A stretch of 64,000 nucleotides of DNA from Bacillus sp. FSL K6-3431 (lineage in GTDB: Bacteria; Bacillota; Bacilli; Bacillales; Bacillaceae_C), in contig NZ_JBBOCT010000001.1 in the NCBI RefSeq assembly GCF_038002605.1, positions 3,658,001 through 3,722,000 on the forward strand. Reading direction: 5' to 3'. Made by a program: the position numbers and the translations under genes. Positions within the stretch are counted from its first letter, which is position 1. Each line of letters starts with the position of its first letter. The notes below the pieces were generated by a model, which made no database searches, was not told the DNA's origin, and saw nothing but the letters and a program-made list of their open reading frames with translations. Of this stretch, positions 8,034 to 15,707 are shown piece by piece.

Positions 8034-9038
8034 TTAACCCTTCGCCAAATCTTTTCGATCTGGAGCAGAAGGAGGTTTTTCGAGCCATCCATTGGAAATC
8101 ATTATTTGCGCCCCGTCAGTAACAAACTCCCCGGTTTCTATTAATAAACGGCTATAAGCGGTCGCTAAATCTTTCCTTGGGCTTCCTGCTATACTTTGCC
8201 CATAAAAGCCTATCCCGGCATTATTTAATACATCTGTATGAAACATTAGTAATTTATCGGAAAACACAGGTTCTTGAGAGGTTGTCACAGTTAGACTTGA
8301 AGAAACAGGTGTAGCCAAGTTGCTCTCCGCTAAAAATTTACTAAAAACAGCACTATGATGTTTGGCAATTTCCGCTCCATTCGTCATGAATTTACGTACT
8401 TCTTTCATCTGTGCGATTTGAGAAAATCCCGTCAATAGGGAGCCTCCAAGCGTGTTTCGATATAAATTCATAAATAGAAGTGAAATTTCATTGCTTGTTA
8501 AAGGTCTTTGCTCTCCTATCCATCCAGATAAAAAGTGCTGTTTATTAACGAATTCTGTTTGCTTTGGATAAGGTATATAGGGGGGACGTATATACAGCCC
8601 TTTTTCAAGTAATAGATTTGTTACACGATTAAATAATTCAGTTGATGAATGCAACCAAGATGTAAAATGTGTGCGAATATCATTACGGGTTGCATTTGGA
8701 AGTATAACACTGTAAGCAGTTAGTCCCATAATACCTATATTAAGAACATAATGAAGGATCATTTCATCACTAAAAAGTCGAGGCGCTTTTATATTGACAT
8801 CTTGTTCTGTAAACCCTACTGGTATAGGAAGACCTTCATCATGATAAATTTTCTTTAAAATATCTACATGCGATTCGGATAATTTTAATGAGTATTCCAA
8901 ACAAGACTTCACTTCAAGATCCTCTACATGTTCTAAAAAGTAGGAATTGACACAAATAGCTAATGTATCTTGCATATATGCTCCAAACAAAACGGCCAAT
9001 TCACTAGAAGTTAATTTTATGTGATCATGATTTTTCAT
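8034..9038 (-). CDS. DUF3231 tandem-domain protein (spore-associated family)
   Basis: A 334-residue all-helical protein made of two related halves of about 165 residues. Each begins with a LTSSELAVLFGAYMQD- or LTSNEISLLFMNLYRN-type helix and contains a cluster of acidic and histidine residues, so each half resembles a ferritin-like or CotF-like four-helix bundle. This fits the DUF3231 family, common in spore-formers and usually annotated as coat-like. The start at 9038 follows AGGAGG by 7 bases; the earlier in-frame ATG at 9068 would bury this site. It is the first gene of a two-gene operon. A structural or spore-surface role is inference from the family. Confidence 0.8.
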   Translation of the reverse strand: MKNHDHIKLTSSELAVLFGAYMQDTLAICVNSYFLEHVEDLEVKSCLEYSLKLSESHVDILKKIYHDEGLPIPVGFTEQDVNIKAPRLFSDEMILHYVLNIGIMGLTAYSVILPNATRNDIRTHFTSWLHSSTELFNRVTNLLLEKGLYIRPPYIPYPKQTEFVNKQHFLSGWIGEQRPLTSNEISLLFMNLYRNTLGGSLLTGFSQIAQMKEVRKFMTNGAEIAKHHSAVFSKFLAESNLATPVSSSLTVTTSQEPVFSDKLLMFHTDVLNNAGIGFYGQSIAGSPRKDLATAYSRLLIETGEFVTDGAQIMISNGWLEKPPSAPDRKDLAKG

Positions 9039-9176
9039 TATAATCCTCCTTGTCGTTTGCAGTTGCATAAATAGTGTCTCCCAAAAGAGAAAAAAGTATA
9101 ATAGTTAAACTCTTGTATATATCCAAGTTGACAGTTTTGCGGTGTGGATACTGCTTTAGTAATCTATCGGGGTAAT

Positions 9177-9205
9177 TTGACAATTCATTAGATGACTCGT
9201 ATCAT
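9177..9205 (+). promoter_or_regulatory. Sigma-A promoter of the M-box/mgtE unit
   Basis: TTGACA at 9177-9182, a 17-base spacer, and TATCAT at 9200-9205. The M-box starts about 28 bases downstream. Confidence 0.75.
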
Positions 9206-9232
9206 TAATACGAATTTGAAAATAAAATTAGG

Positions 9233-9385
9233 AACTCTCGTTAGGTGAGGCTCCTATATGGAGATATGCTGCTGCCCAGAAATGTCGAAAGACTCCAATG
9301 GGTCAACAGAAACCATCGACTTAAGGTGGTTTTTAATGTAGCTGGATCGATTTCATCCTATGCCATATAGTGCTAAAGCTCTACG
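9233..9385 (+). promoter_or_regulatory. M-box (ykoK leader) magnesium riboswitch
   Basis: The stretch matches the conserved M-box core as I know it: GTTAGGTGAGGCTCCTATAT, GCTGCTGCCC, AATGGGTCAACAGAAA, ATCGAC, AATGTAGCTGGAT, CCTATGCCATA, and GTGCTAAAGCTCTACGA, in that order. M-box RNAs bind several Mg2+ ions and switch off Mg2+ transporter expression. The 3' end CTCTACGAAGGAG can pair with CTTCTTTGTAGAG at 9428-9439, an antiterminator that excludes the terminator at 9423-9450. The downstream gene is an mgtE-type transporter. Confidence 0.95.
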
Positions 9386-9422
9386 AAGGAGGTTTATTCA
9401 CTTATATCATTTTTATGCTGAG

Positions 9423-9450
9423 CACCCTTCTTTGTAGAGGGGTGTTTTTT
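9423..9450 (+). terminator. Riboswitch-controlled intrinsic terminator
   Basis: CACCCTTC at 9423-9430 pairs with GAGGGGTG at 9437-9444 (7 of 8 pairs), followed by six T. Its left arm and loop are also the partner of the M-box 3' end, so the two folds are mutually exclusive. Confidence 0.85.
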
Positions 9451-9599
9451 ATTATTTTGAGGAGGTGGTGGGGAATGTGTAGTTCTAAGGAAACAGAACC
9501 CCCTGGTTGGTTAAAGTTAATTGCCATTCGAATGAAAAGTAGTATGTCCACTTCCCCACACATGGTGAATAAGTGGACGCAATAAGGAGGTCCACATAC

Positions 9600-10592
9600 A
9601 TGGGCACAATTACTAACGGTGTTTTCAAGCAAGAAACGACCGGAACACTTATGAAAAAAGGCTATATCGCTCTTCAAGAAACATACACAGTTAAGGAAGC
9701 ACTGTCACGTCTTCGGCAAAACGTACGTGATAAAACGAATATTCACTACTTGTATATCGTTGGTTCTGATAGTGAGCTAATGGGAGTTTTGTCTATTCGA
9801 GAATTGCTCGGTGCCGCTGATAACGATTTTATTAAAAATATTATGATGAAAGAAATTACCTCTTTTCCAACTGATTTAGACCAAGAAGAAGCAGCGCATA
9901 TCTTCCGTGATAAAGACTTAGTTTCTATTCCTGTCGTCAATAATAGGGAACAGATTATCGGGGTTATCCATGTTGAAGATATTTTAGATGTTATGCAACA
10001 AGAAGCAGATGAGGATATCGGAAAACTTTCCGCATCTGGAAAAGAAATTGACTTTCACACAAGTCCCTTCGTTGCTGCTGCGAGAAGGTTACCATGGCTT
10101 ATTTTATTATTATTTATCGGACTTATTTCAGGTGGGATCATTGAAAGATTTGAAGCTACCCTTGAAGCAGTCGTTGCCCTTGCCTTTTTCATGCCGATGA
10201 TTGCGGGAATGACTGGCAATACAGGTACACAATCGCTCGCAGTCGTTGTCCGTGGCCTCGTTTCAGAAGATCTTAATTTTAAAAAAACGATGAAGCTTTT
10301 ATTTCGAGAGTTAATTGTCGGAATTATTATAGGTGTTACGTGTGCGATTGTCATTTCAATCATAGCATTCGTTTGGCGAGGAAGTATAACACTGGGTCTT
10401 GTTGTAGGCTCATCACTTCTCGCTACTCTGATTATAGGGACACTCGCTGGAACAATTATCCCACTCATTTTATACAAGTTTAAAACAGATCCTGCAGTAG
10501 CATCTGGGCCGCTCATTACAACAATTAATGATATCTTGTCCCTACTTATTTATTTCGGCATTGCGACAATGTTCATTTCAAAACTAATGTGA
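9600..10592 (+). CDS. mgtE: MgtE magnesium transporter, short form lacking the N domain
   Basis: A 330-residue Mg2+ transporter/channel. Residues 1-125 are two CBS domains (TTGTLMKKGYIAL, then LVSIPVVNNREQIIGVIHVEDIL); the rest is the five-helix pore domain with MPMIAGMTGNTGTQS, the conserved pore signature. The family is usually about 450 residues and has an N-terminal helical domain of about 120 residues before the CBS pair; it is absent here. The ATG at 9600 has AAGGAGG 9 bases upstream and there is no N-domain coding upstream, only the riboswitch. A GTG at 9573 would swallow the ribosome site. The N domain takes part in Mg2+ gating, so this form may be regulated differently. It lies directly under M-box control. 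Confidence 0.88.
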   Translation: MGTITNGVFKQETTGTLMKKGYIALQETYTVKEALSRLRQNVRDKTNIHYLYIVGSDSELMGVLSIRELLGAADNDFIKNIMMKEITSFPTDLDQEEAAHIFRDKDLVSIPVVNNREQIIGVIHVEDILDVMQQEADEDIGKLSASGKEIDFHTSPFVAAARRLPWLILLLFIGLISGGIIERFEATLEAVVALAFFMPMIAGMTGNTGTQSLAVVVRGLVSEDLNFKKTMKLLFRELIVGIIIGVTCAIVISIIAFVWRGSITLGLVVGSSLLATLIIGTLAGTIIPLILYKFKTDPAVASGPLITTINDILSLLIYFGIATMFISKLM

Positions 10593-10737
10593 AAATAAAC
10601 AAAGTCCATGTTCGATAACAAGCAAAGCCATAATTCCGAGCGTGTAAAAAGTGAATATTAACTAGTAAGTCCAATGCTTACCTTAAAAAGTGATGGCGGG
10701 TCAGTAACAGGCTGTTAACTGCCAGTAAAAGAAAAAA
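10593..10737. other. Intergenic stretch after mgtE, nothing recognised
   Basis: No open frame of note and no match to known RNA motifs. With the sequence up to 10892 it separates convergent mgtE and proS. Confidence 0.5.
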
Positions 10738-10763
10738 GCATCTATTTTATCCTAAATAGATGC
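10738..10763 (-). terminator. Likely proS terminator
   Basis: GCATCTATTT pairs with AAATAGATGC around TATCCT. On the minus strand it is followed by TTTTTTCTTTT, which is what a terminator for proS would need; on the plus strand the T-run is weak. It lies about 130 bases beyond the proS stop. Confidence 0.6.
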
Positions 10764-10892
10764 ATTTCCTTCACATTAGCGAGTAAAAGTTTATCAAAAA
10801 AATAGGTTCAGTTAATATGCCTATGCAAATGATGCAAGACAATAAAAACGCTCAACCTAAGTTATTCGTGGGAGCACTTTTATTTTATTCTA

Positions 10893-12332
10893 TCAATAGG
10901 CACGACCAAACCAAACGGTATGTTTTGCTTCTTTCCCACAGTTAATACAAGTAGACTTCTTAGCTGGTGGATTAAATGGAATATTACGAGTAGTAAACTT
11001 CGTTTTTTCTTTCACATGTTCTTCGCAAGCGTCATCTCCGCACCAACCTGCAAGGATCCAGCCTGGGATTTCTTCGTTTTGTGTTGAATTAGCAATATGA
11101 TTCGTTAATTGCTCTAAAGATTCTACATGTGTATGGGAATGCTTATCACGGAATGCACGCGCTTTTTCTAATAAGCGTGTTTGCATGGTGTGTAACGCTC
11201 CTTCAATACAGTCTGCTATTGTTGGAAGATCAACAGAAACTTTCTCATCTTCATCGCGCGCTTTGATTAGCGCTTGGTTATTTACCAAATCACGAGGTCC
11301 TAATTCCACTCGAATTGGCACACCTTTAAGCTCCCATTCATTAAATTTATATCCTGGTGATTGATTGGAATCGTCTAAACGCACTCGAATGCCTTTTGTT
11401 TTTAATGTAGCAAAAACTTCATCTAGCTTTTCAATAATTTCAGGATTTTTCTTCCATGGTCCTACTGGAATTAATACAACTTGCGTTGGCGCAATACGCG
11501 GCGGTAATACAAGCCCTTGTTCATCGCCATGCACCATAATAACAGAGCCGATTAGACGTGTAGACGTTCCCCATGAGGTTGTATGCACAAATTCGTGCTT
11601 ATTTTCTTTATTTAAATACTTAATGTCAAATGCCTCGGCAAATTTTGTACCTAAGTAATGGGAAGTTCCTGCTTGAACTGCTTTTCCATCCTTCATCATT
11701 GCTTCGATCGAATACGTATCTACAGCCCCTGCAAACCGCTCGGATGGTGTTTTTTGACCATCGTATACGGGAATAGCCAAAAGCTCTTCTACGACCTCTT
11801 TATAAATGTTTAGCATTTGCATCGTTTCAGCACGTGCTTCCATTTCATCTTCGTGAGCAGTATGTCCTTCCTGCCATAAAAATTCAGATGTTCGGATGAA
11901 AGGAAGTGTTTTCTTTTCCCAACGGAAGACATTTGCCCATTGATTGATCAGTACAGGTAGATCCCGATAGCTTTTTATCCAATCACTATATAAATGACCG
12001 ATCATGGTTTCAGATGTAGGACGAAGTGCTAAACGTTCTTCTAATTTTTCACCTGCGGCTTCAGTAACCCAAGGAAGCTCTGGTGAGAATCCTTCGATAT
12101 GATCTTTTTCTTTTTGGAAGAAAGACTCTGGAATCAACATTGGGAAATACGCATTACGATGTCCCGTTTCCTTAAAACGTCTATCCATTTCATCTTTAAT
12201 ATGTTCCCATATTTCATAACCATCTGGTTTGAATGCAATACATCCACGAACGGGTGTGTAATCCATTAAATCCGCTTTTTGAATCGTCTCGATATACCAG
12301 CTTGTAAAATCATTTTTCTGTTGATTAGTCAT
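10893..12332 (-). CDS. proS: Prolyl-tRNA synthetase, short (archaeal/eukaryotic-like) type
   Basis: A 479-residue class II aminoacyl-tRNA synthetase charging tRNA-Pro. Motif 2-like FRWEKKTLPFIRTSEFLWQEGHTAH is at about residues 137-161 (key residues R, E and the FLWQEGH string). There is no YbaK editing insertion between motifs 2 and 3, unlike the roughly 570-residue bacterial ProS. The C-terminal zinc-type domain has CGDDACEEH and CINCGKEA, ending in tyrosine (FGRAY), as in the archaeal-like type. It has its own T-box leader. The start follows AGGAGG. Many Bacillus carry this form as a second ProS; whether another copy exists cannot be seen. Confidence 0.93.
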   Translation of the reverse strand: MTNQQKNDFTSWYIETIQKADLMDYTPVRGCIAFKPDGYEIWEHIKDEMDRRFKETGHRNAYFPMLIPESFFQKEKDHIEGFSPELPWVTEAAGEKLEERLALRPTSETMIGHLYSDWIKSYRDLPVLINQWANVFRWEKKTLPFIRTSEFLWQEGHTAHEDEMEARAETMQMLNIYKEVVEELLAIPVYDGQKTPSERFAGAVDTYSIEAMMKDGKAVQAGTSHYLGTKFAEAFDIKYLNKENKHEFVHTTSWGTSTRLIGSVIMVHGDEQGLVLPPRIAPTQVVLIPVGPWKKNPEIIEKLDEVFATLKTKGIRVRLDDSNQSPGYKFNEWELKGVPIRVELGPRDLVNNQALIKARDEDEKVSVDLPTIADCIEGALHTMQTRLLEKARAFRDKHSHTHVESLEQLTNHIANSTQNEEIPGWILAGWCGDDACEEHVKEKTKFTTRNIPFNPPAKKSTCINCGKEAKHTVWFGRAY

Positions 12333-12352
12333 TAATAATTCCTCCTCATAAT

Positions 12353-12602
12353 AAAAAGCACAAATCTGTCCTTGTGTAAGGACGTCTTTGTGCTGAACCG
12401 ACGTGGTACCACCTTAGTTTAGCTTCATTAAATGTAAGCCCTCTAAAACGTTTGTTAACGAAAACGACTCGGTTATGTTGTCCATAACATCTCCGTGGTA
12501 GGTTTCAATAAGAAGCGGTGATATAGCTCTCAACAAGTTGCTATATTTTCTGTTTCACAATTCTTATTTAGTTGGCCACATCAACGAGTTAATATTTCCT
12601 AT
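12353..12602 (-). promoter_or_regulatory. T-box riboswitch upstream of proS
   Basis: Read on the minus strand: a Stem I region, then the invariant AAGGTGGTACCACG (plus-strand 12402-12415), then the terminator hairpin AGCACAAAGACGTCC...GGACAGATTTGTGCT (12357-12394) followed by TTTTT, then AGGAGG and the proS start. The likely specifier is CCU (proline) at 12500-12502, read from GAAACCTACC on the 3' side of Stem I. T-boxes let uncharged tRNA bind the specifier and stabilise an antiterminator. The T-box call is certain; the specifier is inferred. Confidence 0.93.
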
Positions 12603-12631
12603 AATATAACAAATACCTGTAGTTAATACAA
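12603..12631 (-). promoter_or_regulatory. Sigma-A promoter of the proS transcript
   Basis: On the minus strand TTGTAT (12626-12631), a 17-base spacer and TATATT (12603-12608), just upstream of the T-box. Confidence 0.6.
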
Positions 12632-12640
12632 TTCTGTTAA

Positions 12641-13233
12641 AAGTCTGTACTTCCCTTTTTCTAACAACTGTTGCGTGGTGGCAAAATGAATCTTACTATT
12701 TCCGCCTATAAAAAGCGCCTTCAGAAATATCCCTCTATGAGTTTTTTAAAAGTGGAATTAATTTTTTCCCTTCATCCTTACAATCATACTTTGTTTTCTC
12801 GGTGTTGACTATATAGGAGGAGGCGACCAATTATAAAAGCCTCCAATTCTGTCAAGAAGTTACTTGCAATAGGTTTGAAGATGAAATTTGATTATAAAGT
12901 GCCGGAAAGATGTAAAAAAGAGAATGCTTGTAACTTAAGTATAATTAAGAAACCAAAAAAAGTAGAAATAACGAGTTATATTAAGTCTAGGAAAATGGAA
13001 AGGATAGTAGATTCCGAGAATAAAGAACTAGATTCATTTGTCCTAATTTTGAATTTCTTTGACATGGTAGTCCCATAGTGATATTCATTAGTAATGAAAT
13101 AATCTAATTGAAAGCTAGTAGTTGATTGGAAGAAACTTATTAATCTTAGTTGGATGAAATGCTTTCAATAGAAGAGTTTAGTCATTGATTGCTAGTAGTC
13201 GATTTTTTAAATTTATGATGGGAGTGTTTTGGG
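12641..13233. other. Gene-poor intergenic stretch
   Basis: No convincing gene. A 67-codon frame at 12875-13078 has no ribosome site and Lys-rich low-complexity text. GGAGGC at 12819-12824 pairs with GCCTCC at 12839-12844 but has no T-run. GGGAG upstream of 13234 serves the next gene. Confidence 0.5.
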
Positions 13234-13785
13234 ATGAGGAAGCTAGTCATAATCCTGTTCTTAGCGATAATGTTGGTGGGATGTAGCTTAGCTAATAAGA
13301 GTGAAAAGGTCGGAAGCGTGGATAAAGAAAAAGAGCAGCAGGCAATTGCCATGCAATTACTAAGAGCAGATGAGGGAAATGGTGTTACATTGGAAAATGA
13401 AATGTATCAACAATTAACTGGGCTTGTAGAGGCAAATCCCGATATTGGCGTTGCCGATGACTTCAGTATTCATCCAATTGATCTTGTAGATACTAAAGCA
13501 GGTGAGAGTGTCCTTTTATTCCTAGGCATTAATCGTTTGGAAAAACCGATTAAAAATATTAAGTTTGAATATACGTCTGGCGTTGAGACGGAAGGTTCCG
13601 TAGACTATGTGTTTGATCGTGAAGAAGTAGACCTATCTGAATCTTTTGCAGGTATTATTCAGCCGGGTCATGCGATTCCATTTACTATTCCTGTTAATGA
13701 AAAGGGGGAAGCACTGTTTCAATTGATGACCGAGGAAAATAAAATTGTAAAACTTGAAAATGCTACATTCGAGTTAGAAGAATAA
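13234..13785 (+). CDS. Putative lipoprotein of unknown function
   Basis: A 183-residue protein with a clear lipoprotein signal: MRKLVIILFLAIMLVGC, lipobox LVGC with C17 as the lipidated residue. It should therefore sit on the outer face of the membrane. The mature part starts with a charged linker (NKSEKVGSVDKEKEQQ), then a domain with alternating hydrophobic strands (ESVLLFLGINRLEKPIKNIKFEY) that looks like an immunoglobulin-like beta sandwich, as in DUF4352-type lipoproteins. I do not recognise a specific family. It is monocistronic, with GGGAG at the start and a strong terminator downstream. Confidence 0.8.
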   Translation: MRKLVIILFLAIMLVGCSLANKSEKVGSVDKEKEQQAIAMQLLRADEGNGVTLENEMYQQLTGLVEANPDIGVADDFSIHPIDLVDTKAGESVLLFLGINRLEKPIKNIKFEYTSGVETEGSVDYVFDREEVDLSESFAGIIQPGHAIPFTIPVNEKGEALFQLMTEENKIVKLENATFELEE

Positions 13786-13808
13786 TTGGCTGCTAATGCA
13801 ATAAAGAA

Positions 13809-13838
13809 AAGAAGGAATTTAAGCAAATTCCTTCTTTT
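13809..13838 (+). terminator. Intrinsic terminator of the lipoprotein gene
   Basis: AAGAAGGAATTT (13809-13820) pairs perfectly with AAATTCCTTCTT (13825-13836), and T follow. The loop is only AAGC. Confidence 0.85.
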
Positions 13839-14154
13839 GGTTTCTCATAAATATGGATAGAGTGTACAACGATCCCTTATTTAGTTTTTTGATTGAATGA
13901 ATGGTCTATTCTTCAAATGGGCGGTATGCTCTTTCATAAAAAGGTAAAACAATTCATAGAGGACCCATCTGAGCGGAAACTTAAAAACAAGTTTATTTTT
14001 CATGTTATAGGTAAGAACATGCCTTTTGTTATATTCGACCCTTTTGATGTCACGCAAACCAACGCTATATTGCTTAGCTCCATCCTGCTTTACAAGCTTT
14101 TGACCAATGATCGTGATTTGTGGTCACCCTAACCCAGCTATAAATAAGAAGGAC
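13839..14154. other. Intergenic stretch, possibly decayed coding
   Basis: A 79-codon frame at 13893-14132 has no ribosome site and no family I recognise. Its position in front of an orphan terminator (14361-14388) suggests a decayed plus-strand gene, but this is weak. Confidence 0.3.
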
Positions 14155-14316
14155 CTAAAAGAACCATGCTCCCATGCTAAGCTTTGGCGAGCTTTCAAGT
14201 TCTTGAATGGTGGCCGAATCGAATTTAACAAAATCAGTATACGTGGCATCCTGTAGTTGTGCTGTATCATCATCTTGTTTAAATGCATAGCCGCCTGTCC
14301 AGCCAGCATACACACA
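14155..14316 (-). pseudogene. Gene remnant, C-terminal end of an unknown protein
   Basis: On the minus strand a 53-codon frame ends at TAG (14155-14157). It reads like a natural protein end: VYAGWTGGYAFKQ, then an acidic linker, then DFVKFDSATIQELESSP and GAWFF. A TAA lies just upstream of the first codon, with no ATG and no ribosome site, so it looks like the last exon-like piece of a truncated gene rather than a working small gene. I cannot name the family. Confidence 0.4.
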
Positions 14317-14360
14317 GTTTTATCGGAAAAAAGTATACAAGTTTAGATTTAGATCTGGAG

Positions 14361-14388
14361 CCAGCGTCAAGTAAAGACGCTGGTTTTT
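14361..14388 (+). terminator. Strong orphan terminator
   Basis: CCAGCGTC (14361-14368) pairs with GACGCTGG (14376-14383), followed by TTTTT. No intact plus-strand gene lies upstream for about 570 bases, so it probably belonged to a lost gene. Confidence 0.8.
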
Positions 14389-14509
14389 GATATGGGGAAA
14401 ATTACTGCTCTATTCCCGCCAGGGGGATTATTCTTCTTCGAGGGGTTTTCCGCGAGCAGTCAATTATGAGATAATGAACGTATTCTAACATAGCAAGGTG
14501 GAGTAAAAG

Positions 14510-15421
14510 ATGAACTTTGTTGCAATAGATTTTGAGACAGCGAATAGTGTACGGTCGAGTGTTTGCTCAATCGGCATTGTAAAAGTAAAAAACGGTAAAA
14601 TTCAAGAAGAATTACATACATTGATCAATCCGTTAAGTGAATTTCATTATTACAATACAAAAATTCATGGCATTACAGAATATATGGTACATGATGCACC
14701 TACATTTGAAGAGTTTTGGCCGAAATTTAAAGGCTTTATTGAGAATCAAATGATTATTGCACATAATGCGAGCTTTGATATCGGAGTGCTTCGAGACTCT
14801 TTAACTAGGATTCATGAAACGGAGCCGAACTTTCAATATGGATGCTCTTACCGCATTGCAAAAAAAGTGTGGCCGAATTTGTATAATCATAAGTTATCTA
14901 CTGTCGCAAATTATTTAAGTATTAGCCTAAAACATCATGATGCGCTTGAAGATGCTCGTGCTTCCGCCATTATTACACTCGAGGCGATGGAAAAAACAAA
15001 AACTGGCTCCATTCAAGAGCTATCTATTTTGCACAAGCTTAAACTCGGTAGCCCAACGTCTTCTAGTAAACAACCGACTCGTTCAAGGAAAAGTTCGCAA
15101 GATGCATCACTAAAAAGGATTGTCCCTGAAAATATAATAACGAATACAAAGCATCCATTTTACGGGACAAACATTGTATTTACGGGTAAGATGATGTCAA
15201 TGACTAGACCGATGGCTGCTCAATATGCAGTCAATTGTGGTGCTGCTTGTAAAGATCGTGTGGATTTAGCGACGAACTTCTTAGTGGTAGGAGAGCAAGA
15301 TTTATACAAATATGTGCAAGGAATTAAAAGTATGAAAATGAAAAAAGTAGAAGAAATGATTGAGCAAGGATATCCAATTGAAATTGTAGGAGAACAAGAA
15401 TTTATAAGATTGGTAAAATGA
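14510..15421 (+). CDS. DnaQ-type 3'-5' exonuclease fused to a BRCT domain
   Basis: A 303-residue protein. Residues 1-170 form a DEDDh exonuclease: Exo I is AIDFET (D7, E9), Exo II is IAHNASFDIGVL, and Exo III is HHDALEDARA. This resembles the epsilon subunit of DNA polymerase III or exonuclease X. After a basic linker (KQPTRSRKSSQD), residues about 222-303 form a BRCT domain (GTNIVFTGKMMSMTRP, then GAACKDRVDLATNFLVVGEQD), as in DNA ligase. The protein may proofread or trim DNA 3' ends in repair. RBS AAGGTGGAG is 9 bases upstream. Monocistronic. DnaQ-BRCT fusions are known in Firmicutes, but their role is not settled. Confidence 0.88.
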   Translation: MNFVAIDFETANSVRSSVCSIGIVKVKNGKIQEELHTLINPLSEFHYYNTKIHGITEYMVHDAPTFEEFWPKFKGFIENQMIIAHNASFDIGVLRDSLTRIHETEPNFQYGCSYRIAKKVWPNLYNHKLSTVANYLSISLKHHDALEDARASAIITLEAMEKTKTGSIQELSILHKLKLGSPTSSSKQPTRSRKSSQDASLKRIVPENIITNTKHPFYGTNIVFTGKMMSMTRPMAAQYAVNCGAACKDRVDLATNFLVVGEQDLYKYVQGIKSMKMKKVEEMIEQGYPIEIVGEQEFIRLVK

Positions 15422-15640
15422 AAAGGTTGTACTAAGTCGTATTTTTCGATTTGGTTATTTTATCCTTAACGCTCAAAATCGTTCAAAGGTGGAGCATCTA
15501 CTAAGATTGTCATTAGCGCTTTGAAGTAACCAGGGTACCTATAACTAATCAAGCCATAATAGAATTCAAATTATAATTTACTCTACTATACAACTAAACA
15601 GAAACGCATGTGATTTGTAAATCGTTCATTATGCTATACC

Positions 15641-15688
15641 AAAAACACACGCCATCGTTTACAATGAAGTAAACGAACGTGTGTTTTT
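15641..15688. terminator. Nested hairpin terminator between exonuclease gene and topB
   Basis: AAAAACACACG pairs with CGTGTGTTTTT as the outer stem and TCGTTTAC (15655-15662) with GTAAACGA (15669-15676) as the inner stem. It ends only 19 bases before topB, so it may act as a leader terminator for topB or end the upstream transcript. Its outer stem is nearly identical to that at 5938-5979. Confidence 0.65.
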
Positions 15689-15707
15689 ATTTGGAGGTTG
15701 ATTTCAA

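Noticed and set aside
12875..13078. 67-codon plus-strand frame
   Set aside because: No ribosome site, Lys-rich low-complexity text, no family match; kept only as part of the intergenic note.
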